From assembly GCF_032854445.1 (NCBI RefSeq), contig NC_088304.1, positions 28,777,732-28,841,731 on the forward strand: 64,000 nt of DNA. The letters run 5' to 3'. The notes under the pieces were generated by a model. It worked only from the letters and a program-made list of their open reading frames with translations, searched no databases and had not been told where the DNA came from. A program made the position numbers and the translations under genes. Positions 54,701-60,037 of this stretch are shown one piece after another; within the stretch, counting starts at the first letter, position 1, and the number at the start of each line of letters is the position of its first letter. The stretch is from Liolophura sinensis. Taxonomy: Eukaryota > Mollusca > Polyplacophora > Chitonida > Chitonidae.

Positions 54701-57700
54701 CTAAAGATGGTCGAATGAGAAGATTAGATCACCAGTTTTGATTACAAAAGTCTCGTTCAAAGCTTTTGGATGAATCCACCTGTGTTCAACTTTTTGGACT
54801 CGTTCTACAAAGAAGCCATCCCCATCTTGCCACACTGCTATATTGAGCATCAATGGCATTAACATACTGTAGAGTATGAGACATAAATCACTGGTGCAGC
54901 ATCACAACAGCTAATGGAGAGGGGCCATGATTTGAAGAAGATCAGCTACAAGTATGTCTTAAATAGTAAAAAAAGGAAAAGTTGAGAACAGATAAGATTC
55001 CAGTTTTGAAAATGAAGGGTATATAGGATTTCTCCACCAGGCATACAAGGCTCATCTAGTAAACTAGGTTTTTATGTTGCGTATATATATGCATGGTTGT
55101 GATGCCTGCAAGTGTGTTGATTTGATACAACAAACATGGCCACACTTAAGAAGACACACACAGTAGCATTTTCTCTCAACATCCTTCTTGATTATGGCTA
55201 TAAACATTTACATAGAGAAGACCAGCAGTACTTTGGACGCTTAACCCCTCAGGTTTGGAGACAGCTAGATCTGTGCAAATGCATACACATATTGCAAGCT
55301 CAGAATTCTGAAGATTGCCAAACTCAGAGGGAGTGTTGAGGCTTGATTGCCAAACTCAGAGGCAGTGTTGAAAGTGATTGCCCAACTCAGAGACAGTGTT
55401 GAGGCTTGATTGCCCAACTCAGAGGCTGTGTTGAGGCTTGATTGCCAATCTCAGAGGCAGTGTTGAGGCTTGATTGCCCAACTCAGAGGCTGTGTTGAGG
55501 CTTGAAGTGGGCCTATTGTATTTCCCCTTGACTGTGTTACTGTTTTGGCATGATTCTGAGAACTGTTGATCCCAGAAAGGTTTTTTTAAGGTTTGTTTGG
55601 ATAGTATGATGACATCCGACTGCAAAAATGTAAGTTTTAGCACCAAATGTAACATTTATTTGCCTGTTAAAATGCACTTTTTGGCTGAAAATTTTAGTTC
55701 AGACACCGTGGTTTGTAGGAGTTAGTGCAGTAAAGCACTTCATAGGTAATGACAATAAATAAGCAGATGCCAACCACATGGGATTAGGGATTTTGGAAGA
55801 GAGTTGTATAGTTCATTGTGAACCATGTGCTTATAGGATGTGTGTATTAACATAACTGTGTTTATAACCAGTTGTATATAGAAAACCCGCCGTAACAGAT
55901 GATTGTTGGAGGGTGACAGCTAGTAAATATGATCCATGCATGCTACCGAAAGAGGTGTCGTCAAGTTTATCATCCTTTAGGAGATCTCTTATCACATAGA
56001 AACATCCATATACATCATACTTGCTTTATAATACATATACTCTTATATAATCTGAATTATCCAATGGTCCTCATGGACTTTGAATGGGAGGTGTATATAT
56101 ATATTTATTTATTTATTTATTTGATTGATGTTTTATGTCATACTATTTCTATTTCAAGAATATTTCACTTATCCAACTGGGGGAAACCCACTGAGGTTTA
56201 TAGGAGTGAATCAAAACTTAACAAGAGGTTTTGATAATGGATTAGGGTGTGTTTTTTTATGAAATTACATAAACATTATGTGACATGGCAAATGAACGAA
56301 ACACACACACAATTTGTGGTGGTGAGTCTTCAAGTGTATTATTTTATACACTGGTCCCGTGAATAACCCTGTGATCATAAACACAGAATCTGACATAAGT
56401 AATGTTACACAGATATGTTAATTTCAAACATATACAATAAACAATTTGCGTAGATTACAGAATAATGAATATTTAAGTATCTATAGCCCACAGCGAAGGT
56501 TCGCATATACAGTTACTAGTATACACAGTAAACGCTTGGCAAAGGGTGCGCACCATTATATTTTCTCAATGCAAACTGCAAAGCTAAACACATCAAAGTA
56601 TAACAATATTGTTGCAAACCATATGATAAAGAAATTATCAGACAAATTATGATAAACTTAATTACCCCTGATGACCAGGAACACACCGGGAGATACACAG
56701 TGTATCCAGCCCAGAATACCGGTAGGGGCCTACATCAGACATCTATTTCTACCTAAATACACAAACATTAATTGTGTAAAGCAAAGTAACCATTAAATAG
56801 TATTAGAGACAAGAAATCCTAATCGGGCAATTTTGATATGAATCTTGACAGCTGAATTAACAGATATATCGAAGTCTGGTACAAATGTACAACAATTCAG
56901 TGAAACATAGCGTCACATAGCTGCACTGAAAATTTCATGTGCAATAGTGGTAATACGAAGTCATAACAAAATTCAGAATACAACGAACGAACAATTTATC
57001 ACGCTAAAAGGAGTGGAAAAGTCTACAGAATAACACAACGTTATGATGCAGAAATAGGTAAATGACATTGAACATGTGATGATCACCCGTACAACTTGCG
57101 CACCGGTTTGAACTTTCCGCTAGCTGTAGCCATGTTATTCGGTGGCAGCCATCTTTACCTGGCACAAGCGAAACGTTGTCACACTAACCATTATAAATAA
57201 CCCACAAATGCAGGACTATATATAAACGCTAACGAACACTAACTAAAGCTCATTATTATATGGACAGAATCATGTAAACAATATGGTTTCTACTTACGAG
57301 ATACATGTATCTCTTAGAACTCGGAATTAAAATGATATAAAGCACTCCTTTCGGAATAGCTGCAGACGATAGAGTGGCGAGGAGTGACGTCATACAAACG
57401 GCATCATAACATGACGTATCCCTAGCGCGTCATAGCTAACCTGTACCGGGGGCGATCAGGGACAGGGGATGTCCGTTATATGGATAACGAGCATAAACAA
57501 AAAACCCCAAATGACTGTTACAATTAAATCACCTGAAATCTGATTGAATTCTTCATCATCACCCTTCTCTCACATAAATTTTTTACCAACTTTACCGCAG
57601 CAAGGTGATTTTATGTTGGTAAAAATTCATATAAATTAGGAGCTTTGTCACGTACCTGGCAAAGGTACATGGTTAACACCGAGACCCTCGGTTCCTCCAC

Positions 57701-60037
57701 CTGCAAACCTGACGACAGTGATAAGTGAAAGTGTCATGAGCGTGGTGTTAAGCAGCAATAAATGAATCACTCAAACTATTTTATGAAATAATTTTTTTAT
57801 GGATATATTGCAGGTAAATCATAAATCCATGATCCATGCATGGTCAAAATTCATGTGACAGCATTTGATGTGAAAATTCATACAAAAGAATTTGGCCTCA
57901 AAATTCATGTGACAGAATTTGGTCTCAAAATTCATGCAACAGAATTTGGTCTCAAAAATTCATACAACGGAATTTGATGTCAAAATTCATACAACAGAAT
58001 TTTGTGTCAAAATTCATACAACAGGATTTGGTGTCAAGATTCATACAACAGAGTTTGGTGTCAAAATTCATACCACAGCGTTTGTTGTCAAAATTCGCGT
58101 AACAGAAGTTAGTGTCAAAAGCCATACGGCAGAATTTCTTATCAAAATCCACAGAACAGAATTTGTTGTGAAAATTTGCACAACAGAATTTGGTGTCAAA
58201 ATTCATGTAACGGAATTTAATGTCAAAAGTCATTCAACAAGTTTCTTTGTATACTGTCTAGAGTTCTGTCTGGCTAAATGTCAGTAAAAAAAAACATGGC
58301 AATTTAGAGGTCAGAGCAAACCCCTCCACCAGTTCTCATGTTTAAGGTTGAGGATGTGTAGTGCGTGTATATCCAGGGCCGGTGAATGGAGACTGCTGAC
58401 AGTTTTTAGGGCAAACCTGCACATGTATGTCCTCAAGACATCTGGAGGATCTGTCAGCAGTACACAGTATCACTTACGAGTAGACTTGATAAGTTTCCCA
58501 GCTCAGTGGGTTCTTGTAGTTTCATACCGTACACATATGACCATTAACACTTACATTCACATCTTAATTAGCCTGTATCAGACACATGCTGTCTTGCAAT
58601 GGCAAAAGGAAGGAAGTGATACTCAGATTTTGGATGCGCAACACTTATTATTTGACTGAAGAAAGCAAATTACATGTAGGTCAAGTATAAACCTGAAAAA
58701 TATTTTTCACTGCAAAATAATCTATGTTAAAAGAAAAACACACTAAAAGATCCAAATTTGGAAAATATTTTCTGGTGTCGCATGCTCCCCTTAGTTATTG
58801 CACAGCAGTATATTTCCATAGGGGCCCTCGTTGGCTCAGCAGTTAACCAAAGCGTTACCACATTAACATATGTCTGCAGATGAATGGACGCTTGATGAAT
58901 CTGTCATTTCTTGTACAATACCATTGCCTTAGTTCCTCAACCTTTTCGCATATAAAAGAGCAACTTTCTGTGCAATTTGTGCACATTTTCCAAAAGTTGA
59001 TTTTGGAGACAAAACTACATTGGTTGGATTGGCCAATTTCAGGGCTTTACAAAGAGTGTAGTTTTATCAGTCTACACAGAATGCCTTCAGAATATTAAAC
59101 ACCATATAAACAAACACCTTGAAAGCATGCGAAAAGGTTGAAGAATTACTGTATATGCTGTGTTGACTGAAAAGGGTCACATGTTATAACATTAGAATCA
59201 TTTGTTTCTACTTCACGATGTGAAAAAACAACGTTACCTGTGATTACTATGATGCTGGTATAATATCATCTTTTTGTGTGAATTAATTGATTTTAATACC
59301 GTAAATGTCTTCTCCACCTATTTTATTCTCTTGTACATGAACTTGGTTATATTCTGTCAGTACAAAGCTCTCAGTACTTAGATAATGTTACTGTAATTTT
59401 TCAACCTTTTCGCATGTTTACAAGATATTGTTTCAAGCATGTTCTAAAGGCATTATTCCGTTATGAGATAAATTTATACTTTTTGTGAAGCCCTGAAAGG
59501 GGCCAATCCCAACAATGTAGTTTTGTGTCTAAAAGCAAATTAGTAATGTGCATAAATTGCACTGAAAGTTGATTTTTCATATGTGAAAAGGTTGAGGAAT
59601 TAGGGTAGATTTCATGATTCAACTTATTGTGAAGAAATCATTTTTAATTGCTGAAGTGATTTACCAAATTGTGGACAAATCTTTTGACCGCTGGATGGGA
59701 GTTTTTTTTTGTTTGTCTCACATCTTAATAACTTTGTGTTGTCTGTTTCAGGTACTTTGCCAAGTTTGAGATTACTGATGTGAAACACGGGTGTAATGTG
59801 ACGGCCTTCCCTTGGGTGCAGGCGCTAAGGACTGGCCAAACAGTCTGCGTTGAGTGTCAACCGACCATTATGAAAAAAGAGCTGGGAACACGCTGTGAAG
59901 GACATGGAGTGTGGCGGCAAGAAACAAGATGGCGGGCTGTTCATGTCCACGGTTGCCATGGCAAATGGGTGATGCAGACGAAACACGACGAAGGAACATG
60001 CGACATCAATGGCAACAGTGACTTTATTCTTATATAA
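17395..60037 (+). CDS. SBSPON: SBSPON-like secreted SMB + TSP1 protein, four exons (gene span)
   Basis: Spliced coding sequence: join 17395-17647, 48735-48947, 53911-54049, 59752-60037, giving 296 residues. Human SBSPON is about 260. The order is signal peptide (about 1-30), somatomedin-B domain (32-83), thrombospondin type-1 repeat (about 87-142), linker (143-202) and a six-cysteine C-terminal domain (203-296) ending in a hydrophobic FILI. This architecture and the FILI-like end are those of SBSPON (RPE-spondin), a secreted extracellular-matrix protein whose molecular role is poorly known. All junctions use GT-AG sites and keep frame (phases 1, 1, 2), with split codons for A85, E156 and S202. 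Domain boundaries match exon boundaries. N-x-S/T sequons lie at N43, N58 and N217, as expected for a secreted protein. Orthology is inferred from architecture. A different SMB-TSP1 paralogue is possible but less likely given the C-terminal domain. Confidence 0.9.
19237..19450 (+). mobile_element. tRNA-like SINE head, diverged
   Basis: GGGGCCGCCATGGCTCAGTT GG at 19237 contains a perfect RNA polymerase III box A (TGGCTCAGTTGG, 19245-19256), followed by GGTTAGGGTGCTAG as in family 1 heads. Box B is degenerate (GGGGAATCCC). The remainder does not clearly match a known body. Confidence 0.5.
20225..20358 (+). mobile_element. SINE family 1, 3' part
   Basis: GCATGTCAGCAACCTGCGGA, TGGTCGTGGGTTCTCCTCCC, ACCATAATGCTGGCTGCTGT, AAGTGAAATATTCTTGCATA, CGGCGTAAAACACCAATCAA. 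Good match to the 5105 copy tail. Confidence 0.78.
21178..21611. repeat. 46-50 bp minisatellite, about 9 copies
   Basis: The unit is TTATTTTCAGAGGAATTATG, then CGTACCAATT or GTTCCAATTTG, then GAGTTAACAACACAGGG. Length varies through the G/T run between units. Confidence 0.9.
21660..21748. repeat. 45-bp tandem duplication
   Basis: GGGTGAGGCCTGGGGCCTAC, TTTGGGAAATGCCT, TTTGAACCAGGG occur twice in direct succession. Confidence 0.85.
23940..24125. repeat. 29-bp minisatellite, about 6.5 copies
   Basis: Unit GTGACGTGCAAAATATCGTA plus AGACAAATA, highly uniform. Each unit carries TGACGTG, a half-CRE/ACGTG word. Three overlapping reverse-strand open frames are by-products. Confidence 0.93.
24600..24794 (+). 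mobile_element. MITE family A copy
   Basis: CGCATGTTTTTTAAGGTGTT, CAAATTCTGAGGGCATTTAC, GATAAAATTATACTTTTTGT, CCAATCCAACCAATTTAGTT, GTGCATAAATTGCAATGACA, ending GAAAGGCTGAGAAATGA. The ends are eroded compared with the copies at 58932 and 59396. Confidence 0.75.
24891..25359. repeat. 40-bp minisatellite, about 11.5 copies
   Basis: Unit CACAGTATAAAACAGGGCTT plus TTCCTGTTTCAGTTTTTGGT. Some units lose CACA (about 24980 and 25258). Each contains AACAGG...CCTGTT, a short inverted repeat. Confidence 0.93.
26229..26454 (-). mobile_element. CCCTA-type MITE (family B) with TA flanks
   Basis: TA at 26227-26228 and 26455-26456 flank the element. The left end CCCCAAAAGATCCCAAAT pairs with the reverse complement of the right end (CCCTAAATGACCTTAAAT) over about 26 bases with some mismatches. 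The interior (GGCATTCTAGAGGCAGATAA, CTTTTCTAGAATCATTAGAA, TTCTCAGAAT) is the reverse complement of the copies at 38037, 48068 and 55500. Confidence 0.7.
26818..26853 (+). mobile_element. SINE tail fragment
   Basis: GTAAAACACCAATGAAATAA followed by (AAAT)n is the 3' terminus of SINE family 1 on its own. Confidence 0.55.
28063..28101. repeat. 13-bp tandem repeat, 3 copies
   Basis: GGTCTTCGTATGA repeated three times, then CTCC TTATACGAG. Confidence 0.8.
28178..28243 (+). mobile_element. SINE tail fragment
   Basis: GGGAAATATTCTGAGTATGT, TGTAAAACATCAATCAATCC match the 3' tail of family 1. Confidence 0.55.
29398..29505 (-). mobile_element. SINE family 1, reverse-strand fragment
   Basis: GTATGGAGGAAGGAAGCAGA, GCCCGGGGGAAACCCACAAT, CATCCACAGGTTGCTGGCAG, ACCTTCCAATGTACAAATTC is the reverse of the CCCCGGGC and GGTCTGTCAGCAACCTG body. 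Confidence 0.65.
29785..30010. repeat. Cluster of direct and inverted GTGTACATGAGG-like words
   Basis: GTGTACATGAGGTACA, GTGTACCTGAGGTACA, GTGCACTTGAGGTACA, TACACCTCAGGTA, GTGTACATGAGGCGTACACC and GTGTACACCTCATG occur in both orientations without constant spacing. Confidence 0.6.
30047..30353 (-). mobile_element. tRNA-derived SINE, reverse strand (family 2-type tail)
   Basis: Read on the minus strand from 30353: CCGGCCCCGATAGCATCGCT GG, with a box-A-like TAGCATCGCTGG (30330-30341, one mismatch), GGGCGTCTGCTTCAGGAGCG, GTAAGTCC, a body with GTATGAAGGGGATAGATTGG, GGCGGGGCGACTTACTTGCC, AAGGCGTCTCAGTGAAGCAG, and the tail CGTCGTCATATGACTGAAAA, ATTGTTAAGTACGACGTTAA AC. Head and body differ from the 13762-14061 copy, but the tail is the same. 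Confidence 0.78.
32010..32055 (+). mobile_element. Possible SINE box-B fragment
   Basis: GAGGTCATAGGTTCAAGTCC, AACTCTTGCTGCCTTG contains a good box B (GGTTCAAGTCC) in a family 1-like context. No further match. Confidence 0.35.
33191..33585. repeat. 46-bp minisatellite, about 8.5 copies
   Basis: Unit ATTTCACTCAAGCACATCTA, ATTCTAATAAAGGGCATGTA, GTTACC. Variants alternate TCTAATTC/TCTCATTC and GGGCATG/GGGTATG. Confidence 0.93.
35370..35581 (+). mobile_element. CCCTA-type MITE (family C), TA flanks intact
   Basis: TA at 35368-35369 and 35582-35583. The left end CCCTAATTCTTCTAATTTTT pairs with the reverse complement of the right end (CCCTATTTCTTCTAATTTTT), about 21 bases with one mismatch. Length 212 bp. 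A second copy lies at 52086-52298. Too short to encode a transposase. Confidence 0.82.
36112..36203. repeat. 22-23 bp tandem repeat, 4 copies
   Basis: CTGAGGTGTCACCTGGAGAG AA repeated, with TTACC and TCCCC variants at the two ends. Confidence 0.88.
36832..36900 (+). repeat. Dispersed repeat fragment
   Basis: GGGGCCAATTGCACAAAGCC, GTTTCTGACTTAAGTCAAAA resembles the last 40 bases of the window (GGCCTATTTCACAAAGCC, ATCTCTGACATTAGAAAC) and more weakly 34287-34310. Probably the end of a dispersed element whose limits I cannot set. Confidence 0.4.
37033..37357. mobile_element. 325-bp MITE (family D) with 32-bp terminal inverted repeats
   Basis: CTGTGGGTATCCCAGTGTAG, GTCCCTAAGTTT at 37033-37064 is repeated inverted at 37326-37357 with one mismatch. 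TA at 37031-37032 and 37358-37359 forms the target duplication. Near-identical ends suggest a fairly recent insertion. TA target preference is typical of the Tc1/mariner superfamily. The interior has no open frame of note. Confidence 0.85.
38037..38260 (+). mobile_element. CCCTA-type MITE family B, diverged copy
   Basis: GGCCTAAAATCTCTCACATG ACTAA, ATTCTGAGATTTCTGTTGAT, CTTAGAAAGGTGTTTTGAGG, GGAAGGTAGGATTATATTCT, ACTGGAAAAATG match the copy at 48068. The ends are not clean. Confidence 0.65.
40381..41305. repeat. 24-bp minisatellite with higher-order duplication
   Basis: Unit CACACTGTTCTCCAACCCTT TTGG, with CCTTGTGG and CCTTTCGA variants. A block beginning GCAAACTGTTCTCC at 40801 recurs at 40998 (197-bp step). 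Because the unit is a multiple of three, several frames on both strands stay open for 60-180 codons (WHTVLQPF-, ENSVPKGL-type repeats). None has other coding support. Confidence 0.92.
41645..41705 (-). mobile_element. SINE 3'-tail fragment, reverse strand
   Basis: GAATGAATGATTATGGCTTA ACGCCACATCGGCAATATTT CAGCCATACCGTGGCG: the reverse of a tail with ATGGCTGAAATATTGCC and GTGGCGTTAAGC known from mollusc repeats. Confidence 0.55.
42248..43252. repeat. 23-bp minisatellite with 230-bp higher-order repeat
   Basis: Unit TTCTATAGCTGCTTTACCGC TAC, about 43 copies, with CTAC/CTCC and TATAG/TGTAG/TATTG variants. The rare variant TGCCGTGTCTTTTGTAGCTG occurs at 42561, 42791 and 43021, exactly 230 bp (10 units) apart, and the pattern of variants around it also repeats. 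Confidence 0.94.
43768..43870. repeat. 22-23 bp tandem repeat, about 4 copies
   Basis: TGATAGCTATATTGCTTACT CC repeated with decay at both ends. Confidence 0.8.
44118..44307. repeat. 33-bp minisatellite, about 5.7 copies
   Basis: Unit TTTGTGTATGTTGTGCATCA CCATGGTACACCA. All frames are kept, giving an 11-residue repeat (HHHGTPFVYVV) on the plus strand and a similar one on the minus strand. These are by-products. Confidence 0.9.
44543..44632. repeat. Perfect 45-bp tandem duplication
   Basis: AAACAGGAAAGCAGTTGCAG, TTATTGGTAACATCGCGAGC, AGACC occurs twice with no mismatch seen. Confidence 0.93.
45500..46045. repeat. About 25-bp minisatellite, degenerate
   Basis: Unit GGACCATGGAAAAGTTCCAT TACAA, clear from 45655 to 45900 and looser outside. 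ATGGAA-AAG-TTCCAT inside the unit is a perfect 6-bp stem. The open frames on both strands come from the repeat. Confidence 0.85.
47603..47813 (+). mobile_element. MITE family A copy
   Basis: TA at 47601-47602, left end TGTGTCCAACTTTTCGCAT, interior AAGGTGTTTATTCAA, CTGATAAAATTATTCATTTG, CCCTGAAATTGGCC, TTTTGTCTCCAGAATCA, GTGCACAAATTGCACTGAAA, right end GATGTGAAAGGGCTGAGGAA. The reverse-strand open frame at 47692-47922 is largely this element. Confidence 0.78.
48068..48279 (+). mobile_element. CCCTA-type MITE (family B), TA flanks intact
   Basis: TA at 48066-48067 and 48280-48281. The left end CCCTAACTGACCTAAAATTT pairs with the reverse complement of the right end CCCTAAATGACCTAATAATT. Length 212 bp. 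Interior GTTGATTTTAGAAAGGTGTT, TTGAGGTTTGATTGGAAGGT, CTTCTGGAAAATG. It sits about 450 bp before exon 2. Confidence 0.82.
48735..48947 (+). CDS. SBSPON: SBSPON-like exon 2: thrombospondin type-1 repeat
   Basis: The acceptor is TTTTGCATTACAG|CT. The first two bases complete the A85 codon, then 70 full codons follow. Features of a TSP1 repeat: W93-x-x-W96 (a C-mannosylation motif), C99, C103-G104-L-G106, the basic strand ERRREV (109-114), NGG (120-122), C125-P126 and C134, with a further C142. In C99-NNP-C103-G the serine or threonine needed for O-fucosylation is replaced by proline. The donor is AGGG|GTATGT at 48948, phase 1, so the domain is carried on one symmetrical 1-1 exon, typical of extracellular modules. 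Confidence 0.93.
49130..49765. repeat. 45-bp minisatellite, 14 nearly identical copies
   Basis: Unit GCGTAGAAGATGTGTGATAG CACACTGCAAGCATAAAGAC ATTTT. It contains a GTGTG-ATAG-CACAC hairpin. Units alternate between GCGTAG and GGGTAG. The order C-G-C-C-G occurs twice in succession (units 1-5 and 6-10), indicating a 225-bp duplication. The unit has no stop in three minus-strand frames and one plus-strand frame, so open frames of up to 312 codons appear. None is likely to be a gene. Confidence 0.95.
49830..50700. repeat. About 48-bp minisatellite, roughly 18 copies
   Basis: Unit GCAGACAAAATGTTGGAAGC TTATGAAGGGAGAAGATTTT GTGTGTGT. The GTGTGT run varies in length between units, and units become diverged before 50150. 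It follows the 45-bp array directly with about 60 bases between. Confidence 0.92.
51222..51415 (-). mobile_element. MITE family B, diverged copy
   Basis: CTGACATTTTCCCATCAGGA TATTGTCATATT, CAAACCTTAACAGACTGTTT, CTCTCAGAATCAGGAAAATT is a distant reverse-strand match to the family B interior. Confidence 0.5.
51717..51774. repeat. (TA)n microsatellite
   Basis: About 58 bases of alternating T and A, followed by a short CA run. Confidence 0.95.
52086..52298 (+). mobile_element. CCCTA-type MITE (family C), second copy
   Basis: Starts CCCTGATTTATCTAATTTAT and ends TCAGGAGAAATAGAG followed by TA (52299). The interior matches the 35370 copy: GTAGTGTTGATTGTAGAATA, CCAGCCTTTTGGAAAAGTAA, GAGTATGCTGTTCATTAGAT, GGTCTAACCATGTGAG. 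213 bp. Confidence 0.8.
52312..52526 (-). mobile_element. MITE family B copy, reverse strand
   Basis: GACCTAAAATTTATCCCCAA, TTTTGGTGCTGAAATTTTC, CCAGTAGGATATCACCCTAC, CTTTCAAAGATCAACAGAAT, TCTCAGAATT, and GTCGTGGACAAAGTTTAGAT. Lies immediately after the family C copy. Confidence 0.65.
52806..53015 (-). mobile_element. MITE family B copy, reverse strand
   Basis: AAGTGCATTTTTAGAGGCAA, GTGGAATATTATCCCATGTT, CAAACCTCAAAACACCTTCT, CTCACAGAATCAGG, TTAGTCATGGACTAAAATTA match family B. The ends are eroded. Confidence 0.65.
53911..54049 (+). CDS. SBSPON: SBSPON-like exon 3: linker region
   Basis: The acceptor is TTTTTTCCTTTTAACAG|AG. AG completes the GAG codon for E156, 45 codons follow, and TC starts the S202 codon. 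The donor GTAAGT begins at 54050. The peptide is charged and cysteine-free (for example ILPAKYGAYRSEKKYDPF, then RRFVDLRNEILA), consistent with a linker between the TSP1 repeat and the C-terminal domain. The exon was found by requiring phase 1 in, phase 2 out and strong splice sites. It is open throughout, and reading on past the donor meets TAA at once, which supports the splice. Confidence 0.88.
55312..55508. repeat. 32-bp minisatellite, about 6 copies
   Basis: Unit GCTTGATTGCCCAACTCAGA GGCTGTGTTGAG. One unit has AAAGTGATTG in place of GCTTGATTG. Confidence 0.9.
55500..55720 (+). mobile_element. MITE family B, diverged copy
   Basis: ATTCTGAGAACTGTTGATCC, AGAAAGG, TTTAAGGTTTGTTTGGATAG, GACATCCGACTGCAAAAATG, TTTTAGCACCAAATGTAAC. 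It abuts the end of the 32-bp array. Confidence 0.6.
56098..56190 (-). mobile_element. SINE family 1 tail, reverse strand
   Basis: ATTTATTTATTTATTTATTT GATTGATGTTTTATGTCATA, TTTCAAGAATATTTCACTTA T is the reverse complement of the family 1 tail. Confidence 0.65.
57643..57768 (+). mobile_element. SINE 3' part with related tail (family 3)
   Basis: TTTGTCACGTACCTGGCAAA, GGTTCCTCCACCTGCAAACC, TGACGACAGTGATAAGTGAA, GTGTCATGAGCGTGGTGTTA AGC, AATAAATGAATCA. The tail resembles families 1 and 2, while the body with GTCACGTACCTG is different. Confidence 0.6.
57846..58245. repeat. 27-bp minisatellite, about 15 copies
   Basis: Unit AAAATTCATACAACAGAATT TGGTGTC. The multiple-of-three unit gives a plus-strand 9-residue repeat (KIHTTEFGV) and a minus-strand equivalent, both judged by-products. 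Confidence 0.92.
58821..58862 (+). mobile_element. tRNA-like SINE head fragment
   Basis: GGGGCCCTCGTTGGCTCAGC AGTTAACCAAAGCG resembles the box-A head at 19237. No body follows. Confidence 0.4.
58932..59146 (-). mobile_element. MITE family A, reverse orientation, TA flanks intact
   Basis: TA at 58930-58931 and 59147-59148. The left end GTTCCTCAACCTTTTCGCAT pairs with the reverse complement of the right end (ATTCTTCAACCTTTTCGCAT). 215 bp. The interior is the reverse complement of the copies at 47603 and 59396. The plus-strand open frame at 58880-59098 is a by-product. Confidence 0.83.
59396..59600 (+). mobile_element. MITE family A, forward orientation, TA flanks intact
   Basis: TA at 59394-59395 and 59601-59602. 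The left end ATTTTTCAACCTTTTCGCAT pairs with the reverse complement of the right end (ATTCCTCAACCTTTTCACAT). 205 bp. It lies 250 bases from the inverted copy above and ends about 150 bases before exon 4. Confidence 0.83.
59752..60037 (+). CDS. SBSPON: SBSPON-like exon 4: six-cysteine C-terminal domain and stop
   Basis: The acceptor is TTGTCTGTTTCAG|G. The first G completes S202 (TC+G), then 94 codons run to TAA at 60035-60037. Cysteines are C216, C234, C237, C250, C270 and C285. The order C-V-E-C (234-237), GTRCEGHGVW (247-256), W262-R-A, GCHGKW (269-274) and the terminal FILI fits the conserved C-terminal domain of SBSPON. An NVT sequon is present at N217. This domain separates the SBSPON assignment from generic SMB or TSP1 proteins. 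No transmembrane segment or GPI signal follows, so the product should be secreted. Confidence 0.92.

Larger units (their letters stand above)
54050..59751 (+). other. Intron 3 (5702 bp)
   Basis: GTAAGT donor at 54050 and TTTCAG acceptor ending at 59751. It contains a 32-bp array, a 27-bp array, SINE fragments, a CCCTA-type MITE relative, and two MITEs in opposite orientation close to exon 4. I see nothing in 54060-55300, 56240-57640 or 58250-58815. Confidence 0.85.

Noticed and set aside
57919-58287. 122-codon frame with KIHTTEFGV repeats
   Set aside because: Coincides exactly with the 27-bp array in intron 3, and the reverse strand is open as well.
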